64,000 nt of DNA from Comamonadaceae bacterium (GTDB lineage: Bacteria > Pseudomonadota > Gammaproteobacteria > Burkholderiales > Burkholderiaceae_C), in assembly GCA_021299875.1 (NCBI GenBank), contig JAJTEW010000001.1, forward strand, positions 186,001 to 250,000, in the 5' to 3' direction. How positions within the stretch are numbered: position 1 is the stretch's first letter; every line of letters starts with the position of its first letter. Below the pieces are notes generated by a model. It saw only the letters and a list, made by a program, of their open reading frames with translations, was not told the origin of the DNA and did not search any database. The position numbers and the translations under genes are program-made. Positions 42,647-51,298 of the stretch are shown piece after piece.

Positions 42647-43515
42647 GCCTTCGCTCCAAAAAATCCTTGCGGCCTGAGCAAAAGCACTGCAATGAAAATC
42701 ACAAAAATACCCACTTGGCCCAGCGACTCACCCAGCAGCAAACCGCCCAGCGACTCGACCACGCCAATCAGCAAACCACCAAGCAAAGCCCCGGTAAAAC
42801 TGCCCATGCCGCCGAGCACCACGATGGTGAAGGCCACCAGCACAAAGCCGTTGCCCACCTGAGGGTTCACGTAATAGGCCGGCATCAAAAAGCAGGCCGC
42901 AGCGCCCAGACTGGCCAGGCCCAAACCAAAACACATGGCATACACATGGTCCACATCAATGCCCATTAAACGTGCACCTTGCTTTTCTTTAGAGACAGCG
43001 CGGATGGCACGGCCTAAATCGGTTTTTTGCACAATCAGCAAGAGCACAGCCGACACCACCAATGCGCCAGCAAAGGACACCAGTTTGGGCAGTGCAATGA
43101 AGGCCGGGCCGATCTCGACCGTGGTCAAGGTGTAGGCCGTTTCAATGGTGCGGGTATCGGATTTGAAAAACAGCAGCGCCAGGTTCTCGAGCACGATCGA
43201 GAGGCCCAGCGTGACCAACAAAATGTTTTCGTCCTTGCCATGGCTAGCGCGGTTGATGACACCGCGTTGCAGCGCATAGCCCAGCACAAACATGGCGGGC
43301 ACCATGATGGGCAGGGCCATGTAGGGATCGACCCCGAAGTGTTGCTTCAGCATGTAAACGCCATAAAGAGCCACCATCAAAGACGCGCCGTGCGCAAAAT
43401 TGATGATGTGCAGCACGCCATAAATGAGCGTGAGGCCCAGTGCGATCAGCGCATACACGGCACCTGTCGTGATGCCGTTGAGCATCGAAGGGAACAGGAT
43501 GTTGAAGTCCAGCAT
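42643..43515 (-). CDS. livH: Branched-chain amino acid-type ABC transporter permease LivH
   Basis: This 290-residue permease of the LivH type begins MLDFNILFPSMLNGITTGAVYALIALGLTLIYGVLHIINFAHG, the classical N-terminus. The EAA loop reads TDLGRAIRAVSKEKQGARLMGID, and GGMGSFTGALLGGLLIGVVE is a conserved helix pair. It follows livK by 25 bases. Together with livM, livG, livF and livK it makes a complete importer. Confidence 0.95.
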   Translation of the reverse strand: MLDFNILFPSMLNGITTGAVYALIALGLTLIYGVLHIINFAHGASLMVALYGVYMLKQHFGVDPYMALPIMVPAMFVLGYALQRGVINRASHGKDENILLVTLGLSIVLENLALLFFKSDTRTIETAYTLTTVEIGPAFIALPKLVSFAGALVVSAVLLLIVQKTDLGRAIRAVSKEKQGARLMGIDVDHVYAMCFGLGLASLGAAACFLMPAYYVNPQVGNGFVLVAFTIVVLGGMGSFTGALLGGLLIGVVESLGGLLLGESLGQVGIFVIFIAVLLLRPQGFFGAKA

Positions 43516-43539
43516 CGGGGTCTTTCAAATCAGCGCAGT

Positions 43540-44742
43540 TCAGCCCTTGAGCGGGAAAATCGGCTCAATCTCGCGGTAGTCGCGCGGCACGATCACCTTG
43601 ATGTCTCCTTTGTGGACCTGAGTCATCAAAGGCTGTGCGCCCATGTTCTGGCCATTGACAAACTGCGTAGGGCCGTAGGGCATGATGTGGTTCGCGAACT
43701 TGCTCGAAGCCAGCGCATCGATGATGGCGGCACGGTCCATGGACTTGGCGCGTTCGATCGCATCGGCCAACAAACTCATGGCGGTATAGGTCATGAACAC
43801 TTCGTAACTGAAGAACTGGCCTTGTGCTTCCACACGTTTGCGCAACTCAGCCGAGCGCTTGTCACGTGGATTGAACCAGTGGTTGCAGTCGATGATGCCG
43901 TTGGCTGCCTCGGGGAATTCCTTGACGAACTTGTAGCTCGAAGCTGCGCCGCCCAACACCGAATAGATGGCTTTGGGCGTGATTTTTTGCTGCTGCAGGG
44001 TGCGCACCAACAACGCGTATTCGTTGTAGTAGTTGGCCGGGATCAAGATGTCGGGGTTGACCTGCTTGATGCGCAGCGCAATGTTGTTGAAGTCACGCGT
44101 GGGGTTGGCGTGCTTGATGATTTCCTTGACCTCGTAACCGTAGCCAGGCAGTTCCTTGGCCAGCAAGTTGGCAGTCCCTGTGCCGAACAGCGACTCCTCG
44201 TGCACGATCATCACCGTGCGGGCAGGCTTGCCTGCGGCCGTGTTCAAAACGTGCAGACTGGACACGGCCACTTCGGCGCATTTTCTGTATCCGGGACCAA
44301 AGCGGAAGGTGTTTTTCAGGCCGCGCTCAACGATCTGATCGGCCACGCCCACATCCACCACATGAGGCAGGTTGTATTTGGCTGCGGCTTGCGTGGTGGC
44401 CAAGCAAATGGCCGAGGCAAATGCACCCACCACAGCACTGACACCCGCTTCGTTCATTTTCTCAATTTCGGCTGCACCCGCTTGAGGATTTGACTGTGCA
44501 TCGCCCAACATGGCTTCGATCTTGGCGCCACCCAGCGACTTGATGCCGCCGGCTTTGTTGATGTCTTCGATGGCCATCATCGCGCCCAAACGGCACTGTT
44601 GACCCGAATAGGCCAATGCGCCTGTGACTGGGTGCAGAACACCCACTTTGATGGGTTTGGGCTGAGCGCCTCCAACCAGCGGAAAAGCAAGCGCCGAGGC
44701 CGCAGCAGCGGACTGGCCCATGAAAGTGCGACGTGAGGTCAT
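43540..44742 (-). CDS. Branched-chain amino acid-type ABC transporter binding protein LivK-like
   Basis: This 400-residue periplasmic binding protein of the Leu/Ile/Val-BP (Peripla_BP_6) type begins with a twin-arginine-like signal (SRRTFMGQSAAAASAL), so Tat export is possible. KVGVLHPVTGALAYSGQQCRLGAMMAIEDINKAGG is the typical first lobe. It resembles amide-, urea- and aromatic-acid-binding relatives as much as leucine binders. It is the first structural gene after the GntR regulator, 20 bases downstream of its stop codon. Confidence 0.92.
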   Translation of the reverse strand: MTSRRTFMGQSAAAASALAFPLVGGAQPKPIKVGVLHPVTGALAYSGQQCRLGAMMAIEDINKAGGIKSLGGAKIEAMLGDAQSNPQAGAAEIEKMNEAGVSAVVGAFASAICLATTQAAAKYNLPHVVDVGVADQIVERGLKNTFRFGPGYRKCAEVAVSSLHVLNTAAGKPARTVMIVHEESLFGTGTANLLAKELPGYGYEVKEIIKHANPTRDFNNIALRIKQVNPDILIPANYYNEYALLVRTLQQQKITPKAIYSVLGGAASSYKFVKEFPEAANGIIDCNHWFNPRDKRSAELRKRVEAQGQFFSYEVFMTYTAMSLLADAIERAKSMDRAAIIDALASSKFANHIMPYGPTQFVNGQNMGAQPLMTQVHKGDIKVIVPRDYREIEPIFPLKG

Positions 44743-44762
44743 GAGAACATTCCTTTAAAAAG

Positions 44763-45575
44763 TCAATGAAAGTTGGCGGACAGCTCTTGGCTTACCCACA
44801 CCTTGGCATCGATGCTGCCAACGCGGGATAACTGCATCTGGTATTCGTACCGGTCCGGTCGGTACAAGCCATGCAGCCATTGGACGGGACGATCGTCCTC
44901 GTCATAAATCAAACGCCGCACCGCCAACAAGGCCGATCCGACGGAAACATCCAGATGTTGGGCCATGCCCACATCGGCCAGACGGGCCGAGATGGTTTGT
45001 TCAGCCCGACCCACCTTGACGCCCGATTCCTCGAGCAGCACCAAAATGGGTTTTTGCGCCAACTCGCGCTTGCCAAACCCCGACGAAATCGCATCGGGCA
45101 CCCAGGTGGTGATGTGCGACAGCGGGCCCTCGGGCGTGCTGCGTACGCGCTCGGCTTTTTGCACCAGTTCGGCGCTGTGCAGTTTGAGCGCAGCGGCCAC
45201 GTCCACCGGGGCCCGCATGCGCTCCACGCTGAGCACCTTCACCTTGGTGCGCATGCCCATGGTGACCAGGTTCTCCAGCAAACCCGTCAGACGTGCCTGC
45301 TGGCCCGTGGCCATGGTCGAGGCTTGCATCTGCACCTCTTGCGCACGCGCCGAAACTGGCCGTGTGCCGCGCCCGGGCTCGCGCTGAATCAGGCCTTCTT
45401 CGGCCAATTGGGACAAGGCCCGGCGCACGGTGACACGCGCCACACCAAATTGACCCATCAAAGCCATCTCGCCCGGCAAGCCATGGTCAAAGCGACCTTC
45501 GCGCAATTGCTCTCGCAGCACCAGATAAATTTGGTGGTACTTGGGCAAAGGCAGATGGGCATCCATGACTATCAT
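44763..45575 (-). CDS. GntR-family (HutC subfamily) transcriptional regulator
   Basis: This 270-residue regulator has an N-terminal winged helix (LVLREQLREGRFDHGLPGEMALMGQFGVARVTVRRALSQLAEEGLIQREPGRGT) and a C-terminal UTRA ligand-binding domain from about residue 100 (PLSHITTWVPDAISSGF, then the AEQTISARLADVGMAQHLDV region). It is the first gene of the 14-gene minus-strand operon. A palindromic cluster starts ten bases upstream, so autorepression is likely. In-frame ATG codons at 45575 and 45566 are both possible starts. The inducer is probably the transported substrate or a product. Confidence 0.93.
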   Translation of the reverse strand: MIVMDAHLPLPKYHQIYLVLREQLREGRFDHGLPGEMALMGQFGVARVTVRRALSQLAEEGLIQREPGRGTRPVSARAQEVQMQASTMATGQQARLTGLLENLVTMGMRTKVKVLSVERMRAPVDVAAALKLHSAELVQKAERVRSTPEGPLSHITTWVPDAISSGFGKRELAQKPILVLLEESGVKVGRAEQTISARLADVGMAQHLDVSVGSALLAVRRLIYDEDDRPVQWLHGLYRPDRYEYQMQLSRVGSIDAKVWVSQELSANFH

Positions 45576-45584
45576 GGTGAAACA

Positions 45585-45608
45585 GTCCTATTGTCCTGTC
45601 AATAGGAC
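45585..45608. promoter_or_regulatory. Operator-like inverted repeat 1 upstream of gntR
   Basis: The arms GTCCTATTG (45585-45593) and CAATAGGAC (45600-45608) pair perfectly around six bases. A minus-strand TTGACA (45602-45597), a perfect -35 hexamer, lies inside. This fits a repressor site blocking the promoter of the gntR-liv operon. No good -10 was found at the right distance. Confidence 0.65.
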
Positions 45609-45614
45609 ATTCAG

Positions 45615-45630
45615 GTCTTATGCATAGAAC
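45615..45630. promoter_or_regulatory. Operator-like inverted repeat 2 upstream of gntR
   Basis: GTCTTAT (45615-45621) and ATAGAAC (45624-45630) form an imperfect palindrome around a central TATGCATA. The half-sites match those of repeat 1 (GTCCTAT and ATAGGAC) at six of seven positions each. It is probably a second binding site for the same GntR-family protein. Confidence 0.5.
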
Positions 45631-45692
45631 ATTTGATCAGGAGTTTCCCTAGGTTCACACGCTTTGGGGCTGCTGCCCCCATGCCCAAAGCT

Positions 45693-47264
45693 TCACGCGT
45701 AGCGCAAGCGCAAATCGCGCTTGAGCAGTTTGCCGCTCGGGTTCTTGGGCAGCGTGTCGGTGAAGACCACGCGTTTGGGTGTCTTGAAACCGGCCATGTG
45801 CTGGGCGCAGTGCGCCATCACGGCCGCCTCGTCCAAGGTCTGCCCGGCCTTGACCACGATCACGGCCGTCACCGCCTCCACCCACTTGGGGTCAGGCAAG
45901 CCGATCACCGCCACTTCGCTGACCTGCGGCAGGCGGTAAATCATTTCTTCGACCTCTCGACTGGCCACGTTTTCGCCGCCAGACTTGATCATGTCCTTCT
46001 TGCGGTCCACCACGGAGATATAACCCTCCTCGTCGATCATGCCCAGATCGCCGCTGTGGAACCAGTCGCCCTCAAACGATGCTTGGGTGCGCTCGTCGTC
46101 ATGAAAGTAGCCCAGCATCAAATGCGGCGAGCGGTGCACGATCTCGCCCACCTCGCCCACGGCCACGTCCTGCATGGCGTCATTCACCACGCGGGTTTCG
46201 ACGTTGCGCACCGCCTTACCGCATGAACCCAGTTTGCGCAGCTGATCCTCTGGGCCGAGCAGGGTGGCCAGGGGCGCGATTTCGGTTTGGCCGTACAGGT
46301 TCCACAAGCGCACCTGGGGCAAGCGTGCAGCCAGTTCTTTGAGCACCTCCACCGGCATGATGGATGCGCCGTAGTAGCCCTTGGCCAATTTGGCGAGTTT
46401 GTCCGCATCCATCAGCGGCGAACGCAGCAACGCGATCCACACCGTGGGCGGCGCAAAGAAACTGGTGATGCCGAACTTTTCGAGCATCGGCAACAGATTG
46501 TCAGGTGTGGGCTTGGAGGTGATGACGTTGGTGCTGCCCATGTAAATGGCCGGGCCAAAAAACACATCGAGCTGAGCGCAGTGGTAAAGCGGCAACGCGT
46601 GCAGGGCCACGTCAGCCTCGGCAATTTCGGCGTCGATCACGCAGCTGACGTACTGCCACATCACCGCGTCGTGCGTCAGTTGCGCGCCCTTAGGGCTCGA
46701 CTCGGTGCCGCTGGTGTAGACGATCTGCGCCACGTGATCGCTGCCCAGTTGCACATCGGGCAGCGCATCCTGACAAGCCGCCAGGGTGTCAAAGTTGTGC
46801 ATGCCCGCCACCGCTTGGCTCGGGTCTTCGGACGGCAGCCAGATGAACTGCTGCACCTGCGTGTCGAGCTTGGAAGCCGTCTGCGCCAGCGCGGCCAGGC
46901 CGCTGTCGGTGGCCAAGGTTTTGGCGCCAGCGTGGCGCAAGATGAACGCCACCTCTTCGGCCTTGAGCATGAAGTTGATCGGCACCATGACCGCGCCCCG
47001 GCGGGCCAGCGCAAAACGCAGCGCGGCAAATCCATGCGAGTTGCGGGCCAACACCGCCACCTTGTCGCCCTCGGCAATGCCGATGCGGGCCAAGCCTGAC
47101 GCCAAGCGCGTGACCAGCGCGTCGAACTCGGCATAGGTCCAGCTGGTAGCGCCGCACACGATGCCCGTCTTGGTGGGCAAGCGGATCGCGGTGCGGCGCA
47201 AGGCATCGGCAATGGTCTGACGGCGAACGGCGGGGTGGATGGCGGTCTGGGTCACGGGCGACAT
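45693..47264 (-). CDS. AMP-forming acyl-CoA ligase
   Basis: This 523-residue adenylate-forming enzyme makes acyl-CoA from an acid, ATP and CoA. The phosphate loop is YTSGTESSPKGAQLTH; LYGQTE, DWFHSGDLG, DRKKDMIKSGGENV and the catalytic lysine in KNPSGKLLKR follow in order. AGGAG precedes the ATG. It lies upstream of the gntR operator on the same strand with about 115 bases between, so it may be a separate unit. Chain-length or aromatic specificity cannot be read. It could activate the acid released by the region D pathway. Confidence 0.92.
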   Translation of the reverse strand: MSPVTQTAIHPAVRRQTIADALRRTAIRLPTKTGIVCGATSWTYAEFDALVTRLASGLARIGIAEGDKVAVLARNSHGFAALRFALARRGAVMVPINFMLKAEEVAFILRHAGAKTLATDSGLAALAQTASKLDTQVQQFIWLPSEDPSQAVAGMHNFDTLAACQDALPDVQLGSDHVAQIVYTSGTESSPKGAQLTHDAVMWQYVSCVIDAEIAEADVALHALPLYHCAQLDVFFGPAIYMGSTNVITSKPTPDNLLPMLEKFGITSFFAPPTVWIALLRSPLMDADKLAKLAKGYYGASIMPVEVLKELAARLPQVRLWNLYGQTEIAPLATLLGPEDQLRKLGSCGKAVRNVETRVVNDAMQDVAVGEVGEIVHRSPHLMLGYFHDDERTQASFEGDWFHSGDLGMIDEEGYISVVDRKKDMIKSGGENVASREVEEMIYRLPQVSEVAVIGLPDPKWVEAVTAVIVVKAGQTLDEAAVMAHCAQHMAGFKTPKRVVFTDTLPKNPSGKLLKRDLRLRYA

Positions 47265-47279
47265 GGGTCTGGCTCCTGC

Positions 47280-47909
47280 ATGGATATGATCGGCAGATTG
47301 AACACCAGACCCGCGAGAATTCCATTGGCACTTCCCCCTCCCTCCCCCCGAAAACTGTCACATACGCGAACCGTGGTGTACCAAGGCTTTGACCGCGAAG
47401 ACGGCCTGTGGGACATCGAAGCCCAATTGACCGACGTCAAGACCTTCGGCTTCCAGGTGCCCAACGAACGGCTCTTCCCCGGAGATGAGCCGATTCACGG
47501 CCTGAAAATCCGCGTCACAATCGACAACAAGATGGTCATCCAGGACATCGCCACTTCGATGGACGACATTCCCCACCCCGAATGCGTCGGCGCGCCACAC
47601 GGCATGCACAAATTGATCGGCTGCACCATGGGCCCGGGCTGGCGCAAGGTCATCAACCAACACGTGGGCGGCACCGAGGGCTGCACCCACCTGCGCGAAA
47701 TGCTGTTCAACATGGCCACCGCCGCCTACCAAACCTTGCCTTCAGGCCAATGGCAGCGCCGCGAGTTGGCGGGCCAACCTCACCCTGAAGTGACCCAAGC
47801 GCCCTATTTTCTGGGCCAATGCCACAGCTGGGCCCATGACAGCCCGACGGTGCAAAGGGCGTATCCGATGTTTTTCAAGCCGAAAGCGACTGAGCGCACC
47901 GGGAACTGA
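47280..47909 (+). CDS. DUF2889-family protein
   Basis: This protein of about 209 residues matches the DUF2889 family: PRKLSHTRTVVYQGFDREDGLWDIEAQLTD, then HGLKIRVTIDNKMVIQDIATSMDDIPHPEC and GCTMGPGWRKVI. The family is common in betaproteobacteria and has no function known to me. The conserved part starts near residue 20; I chose the ATG at 47280 although 47286 is also possible. It diverges from the acyl-CoA ligase, whose start is only 15 bases away, so the two genes have overlapping control regions. Confidence 0.82.
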   Translation: MDMIGRLNTRPARIPLALPPPSPRKLSHTRTVVYQGFDREDGLWDIEAQLTDVKTFGFQVPNERLFPGDEPIHGLKIRVTIDNKMVIQDIATSMDDIPHPECVGAPHGMHKLIGCTMGPGWRKVINQHVGGTEGCTHLREMLFNMATAAYQTLPSGQWQRRELAGQPHPEVTQAPYFLGQCHSWAHDSPTVQRAYPMFFKPKATERTGN

Positions 47910-47942
47910 GCCCACGCTCGCCTGCGATAATCTGGGTCTTCC

Positions 47943-47968
47943 AAAGCGCTCATGCGCTTTTCTTTTTC
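47943..47968 (+). terminator. Intrinsic terminator after the DUF2889 gene
   Basis: AAAGCGC (47943-47949) and GCGCTTT (47954-47960) pair around TCAT and are followed by TCTTTTTC. It lies 34 bases after the stop codon and separates this gene from miaB. Confidence 0.75.
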
Positions 47969-48071
47969 ACAGCCTCTGGATCTACACCATGAACCGCTGC
48001 ACTCTGGCCCCTCGCGGGCGGACTTTGCTTTGCCTTGAATTCATTGCCTCCCTTCAATCCGTGGAGGCCGC

Positions 48072-49409
48072 ATGAGCAAGAAGGTTTTCATCAAAACCTT
48101 TGGCTGCCAGATGAACGAGTACGACTCGGACAAGATGGCCGATGTGCTGGGCGCGGCCCAGGGTTATGAGCCCACGCAGGACGTGGACGAGGCCGATCTG
48201 ATTTTGTTCAACACCTGCTCGGTACGCGAAAAGGCGCAAGAAAAAGTGTTCAGCGACTTGGGCCGTGTGCAACACCTGAAAGCCAAGGGCGTGTTGATCG
48301 GCGTGGGCGGCTGCGTAGCCAGCCAGGAAGGCGCCGAGATCATCAAGCGTGCGCCTTATGTGGACGTGGTGTTTGGCCCGCAGACTCTGCACCGCCTGCC
48401 CGACATGCTGGCCGAGCGCGAGCGCAAGCAGCGTCCGCAGGTGGACATCAGCTTCCCCGAAATTGAGAAGTTTGACCATCTGCCGCCCGCCAAGGTGGAA
48501 GGCGCCACCGCCTTTGTGTCGATCATGGAAGGTTGCAGCAAATACTGCAGCTACTGCGTGGTGCCCTACACCCGGGGCGAAGAGGTCTCTCGCCCGTTTG
48601 ACGATGTGCTGGTCGAAGTGGCCGGCCTGGCCGCGCAGGGCGTGAAAGAGATCACCCTGCTGGGCCAGAACGTGAACGCTTACCGGGGCAGGATGGGCAA
48701 CACGGCAGACATCGCCGACTTTGCGCTGCTGCTGGAGTACGTGGCCGACATGCCGGGCATCGAGCGCATCCGCTACGTGACCAGCCACCCCAACGAGTTC
48801 ACGCAGCGCCTGATCGACGCGTACGACAAGATCCCCAAACTGGTGAGCCACTTGCACCTGCCGGTGCAGCACGGTTCGGACCGCATCTTGATGGCCATGA
48901 AACGCGGCTACACCGCCATGGAATACAAGAGCACGATCCGCAAACTGCGGGCGATCCGCCCCGACATGTCGCTCAGCAGCGATTTCATCGTGGGCTTCCC
49001 CGGCGAGACGGAGGACGATTTCAACAAGATGATGAAGCTGATCACCGATGTGGGTTTTGACACGAGTTTCAGCTTCATCTTCAGCCCCCGCCCCGGCACG
49101 CCTGCAGCCAACCTGCACGACGACACGCCGCACGCCGAAAAATTGCGCCGCCTGCACCACCTGCAAGCGACCATCGAGGACAACGTGCAGCGCATTGGCG
49201 AGGGCCGCGTGGGCACGGTGCAGCGCATTCTGGTGGAGCGCCCTTCACGCAAGGACGCGACCGAATTGGCAGGCCGCACCGAGTGCAACCGCGTGGTCAA
49301 CTTCCCCGGTGGTCCCAACATGGACCGGCTGATCGGTCAGATGGCCGATGTGCGCATCACCCAAGGTCTGTCGCACTCGCTGCGCGGGGAGTTGGTGATC
49401 CAAGACTGA
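48072..49409 (+). CDS. miaB: tRNA-2-methylthio-N6-dimethylallyladenosine synthase MiaB
   Basis: This 445-residue radical-SAM enzyme methylthiolates i6A37 in tRNAs that read codons starting with U. The N-terminal domain holds cluster cysteines C12 ([12 protein letters not shown]) and C49 (NTCSVREKA) and a third in GGCVAS. The radical-SAM motif CSKYCSYC gives C155, C159 and C162. A TRAM domain ends the protein ([15 protein letters not shown] to [11 protein letters not shown]). GGAGG five bases upstream supports the ATG. It is a single gene here, without the ybeZ/ybeY neighbours seen in enterobacteria. Confidence 0.97.
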   Translation: MSKKVFIKTFGCQMNEYDSDKMADVLGAAQGYEPTQDVDEADLILFNTCSVREKAQEKVFSDLGRVQHLKAKGVLIGVGGCVASQEGAEIIKRAPYVDVVFGPQTLHRLPDMLAERERKQRPQVDISFPEIEKFDHLPPAKVEGATAFVSIMEGCSKYCSYCVVPYTRGEEVSRPFDDVLVEVAGLAAQGVKEITLLGQNVNAYRGRMGNTADIADFALLLEYVADMPGIERIRYVTSHPNEFTQRLIDAYDKIPKLVSHLHLPVQHGSDRILMAMKRGYTAMEYKSTIRKLRAIRPDMSLSSDFIVGFPGETEDDFNKMMKLITDVGFDTSFSFIFSPRPGTPAANLHDDTPHAEKLRRLHHLQATIEDNVQRIGEGRVGTVQRILVERPSRKDATELAGRTECNRVVNFPGGPNMDRLIGQMADVRITQGLSHSLRGELVIQD

Positions 49410-49422
49410 TCAGCTGGGTTTT

Positions 49423-49815
49423 TCAGGAGTCGCGGCCGACTTCACGGATGTAGCGGCGGTAGTCGCCATGCGGTATGGGCGTGCAGCCCTCTACCGGGCG
49501 GTTGTACACATAGGTCTGCACCGGCTGGCCTTGCAGCGGACCGCTGACCACCAGCACCACCTCTCGCCAGTAGTGTGATTCGGCGCGGTCACCGGGCACC
49601 ACGCCTTCCACCCCATCCAGACGGGCCAGGTGTGCGTGATCGACTTCATAGACTTCGCCCGTGACGTGGCCGTCTCCTGGCAGCAAGCCGGGGTAACGCC
49701 CAAGGTCGAACAAGCGGCCAGGCACTTGGGCAGGGCCCATGAAACGGGCACCGTGCATTTCGGCTTCCAAGCGCAAACCAGGCATCAGGGTGCCGTAAAT
49801 AAAGAGGTAAGTCAT
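49423..49815 (-). CDS. Gamma-glutamylcyclotransferase (AIG2/GGCT-like) family protein
   Basis: This 130-residue protein has the GGCT fold. MTYLFIYGTLMPG carries the YGTL substrate-binding motif, and LARLDGVEGVVPGD supplies the likely catalytic glutamate. VYNRPVEGCTPIPHGDYRRYI is the usual C-terminal end. It may release 5-oxoproline from gamma-glutamyl compounds or process another amine-linked substrate. The ATG at 49815 gives the family N-terminus. It is convergent with miaB and lies 20 bases downstream of ffh. Confidence 0.88.
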   Translation of the reverse strand: MTYLFIYGTLMPGLRLEAEMHGARFMGPAQVPGRLFDLGRYPGLLPGDGHVTGEVYEVDHAHLARLDGVEGVVPGDRAESHYWREVVLVVSGPLQGQPVQTYVYNRPVEGCTPIPHGDYRRYIREVGRDS

Positions 49816-49835
49816 CTGCAGATGGCCTGCGGTGA

Positions 49836-51221
49836 TCAACGCGGCATGCCGGGAAAGCCCCCGCCGCCGCCCATCATGCCTTTCATGGCGCCCATGCGCT
49901 TCATCATCTTCATCATGCCGCCGCCAGACATTTTTTTCATCATGTCTTGCATTTGCTCAAACTCTTTGAGCATGCGGTTGACGTCTTGCACCTGAACGCC
50001 CGCGCCTGCCGCAATGCGGCGCTTGCGGGTGGCTTTGATGAGTTCGGGTTTTTTGCGTTCTTGTGGCGTCATGCTGTGGATGATGCCTTGCTTGCGGCCG
50101 ATGTCTTTTTCGACTTTGTCCATGTCCATGGAGCCGGCCTTGGCCGTCAGCTGGCTGGGCAGTTTATCCATCAGGCTCGACAACCCCCCCATTTGCTTCA
50201 TCTGCTGGATCTGGGCCAGAAAATCGTTCAAATCAAAACTGCCACCGCTTTTGACCTTGGACGCCAGCTTTTGAGCGGCCTCTAGGTCCACGCCCGCGGT
50301 GACCTGCTCGACCAAGGCCACGATGTCGCCCATGCCCAGCACCCGGCCCGCATGGCGCTCGGCATCGAACACTTCCAGGCCGTCAATCTTTTCGCTGGTA
50401 CCGGCAAACTTGATGGGCACGCCGGTGATCTGGCGCACCGACAAGGCCGCACCGCCGCGCGAATCGCCGTCGAGCTTGGTCAGCACAATGCCCGTGAGTG
50501 GCAAGGCGTCGCTGAACGCCTTGGCTGTATTGGCCGCGTCCTGACCTTGCATGGCGTCCACAACGAACAGGGTTTCAACGGGCTTGAGTTCAGCGTGCAG
50601 CGCCTTGATCTCGGCCATCAGGGCTTCGTCAATGGCCAGGCGACCGGCTGTATCGACCAGCAGCACATCAAAGAAGTGCTTGCGGGCATAGTCCATGGCG
50701 GCGCGGGCGATGTCGATCGGCTTTTGGTCGGGCGAGCTGGGGAACCACTCGGCCCCAGCTTGTGCGGTCACGGTCTTCAGCTGTTCGATCGCGGCGGGCC
50801 GGTAAACGTCCCCCGAGACCGTCAAGACTTTCTTTTTGCGCTTTTCGATCAGGTGCTTGGCCAGCTTGGCGGTGGTGGTGGTTTTACCGGCACCTTGCAA
50901 ACCCGCCATCAAAATCACCGCGGGCGGCTGCGCGGCCAGGTTGATGTCGGACACGCCCTCGCCCATGGTGGCGGCCAATTCGCGGTTGACCACGCCCACC
51001 AAGGCCTGCCCGGGCTTGAGTGAGCCCATGACTTCTTGGCCCAAGGCTTTTTCTTTCACCCGGGCAATGAAATCGCGCACCACCGGCAAGGCCACGTCGG
51101 CTTCGAGCAAGGCCATGCGCACCTCGCGCAACATGTCGGCCACGTTCGATTCGGTGATGCGGGCCTGTCCGCTGAGGGTCTTGACGAGGCGTGAGAGTTT
51201 GTCGGTCAGAGCGGAGGCCAT
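49836..51221 (-). CDS. ffh: Signal recognition particle protein Ffh
   Basis: This SRP54 GTPase (461 residues) targets nascent membrane proteins to FtsY. An N domain is followed by the G domain with GLQGAGKTTTTAKLA, DTAGR and TKLDGDSRGG. The methionine-rich M domain (from about residue 330) binds 4.5S RNA and signal sequences, and ends in a Gly/Met-rich tail (MMKMMKRMGAMKGMMGGGGGFPGMPR-like, residues about 436-461). It diverges from the ccsA-like gene with about 77 bases between, the usual betaproteobacterial arrangement. Confidence 0.98.
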   Translation of the reverse strand: MASALTDKLSRLVKTLSGQARITESNVADMLREVRMALLEADVALPVVRDFIARVKEKALGQEVMGSLKPGQALVGVVNRELAATMGEGVSDINLAAQPPAVILMAGLQGAGKTTTTAKLAKHLIEKRKKKVLTVSGDVYRPAAIEQLKTVTAQAGAEWFPSSPDQKPIDIARAAMDYARKHFFDVLLVDTAGRLAIDEALMAEIKALHAELKPVETLFVVDAMQGQDAANTAKAFSDALPLTGIVLTKLDGDSRGGAALSVRQITGVPIKFAGTSEKIDGLEVFDAERHAGRVLGMGDIVALVEQVTAGVDLEAAQKLASKVKSGGSFDLNDFLAQIQQMKQMGGLSSLMDKLPSQLTAKAGSMDMDKVEKDIGRKQGIIHSMTPQERKKPELIKATRKRRIAAGAGVQVQDVNRMLKEFEQMQDMMKKMSGGGMMKMMKRMGAMKGMMGGGGGFPGMPR

Positions 51222-51298
51222 GGGGAAATCCAGAAAAAACCGGTTCAGCGTGTTGGCGAAACCCCAGTGGCTGCGCCCGAAAGGCTAAACTCGGCCTC

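Noticed and set aside
40887..42692. A 601-codon minus-strand frame that extends livG upstream
   Set aside because: The N-terminal 340 residues lie out of frame within livM and are Gly/Arg/Cys-rich. The real livG starts at 41672 with an ATGA overlap.
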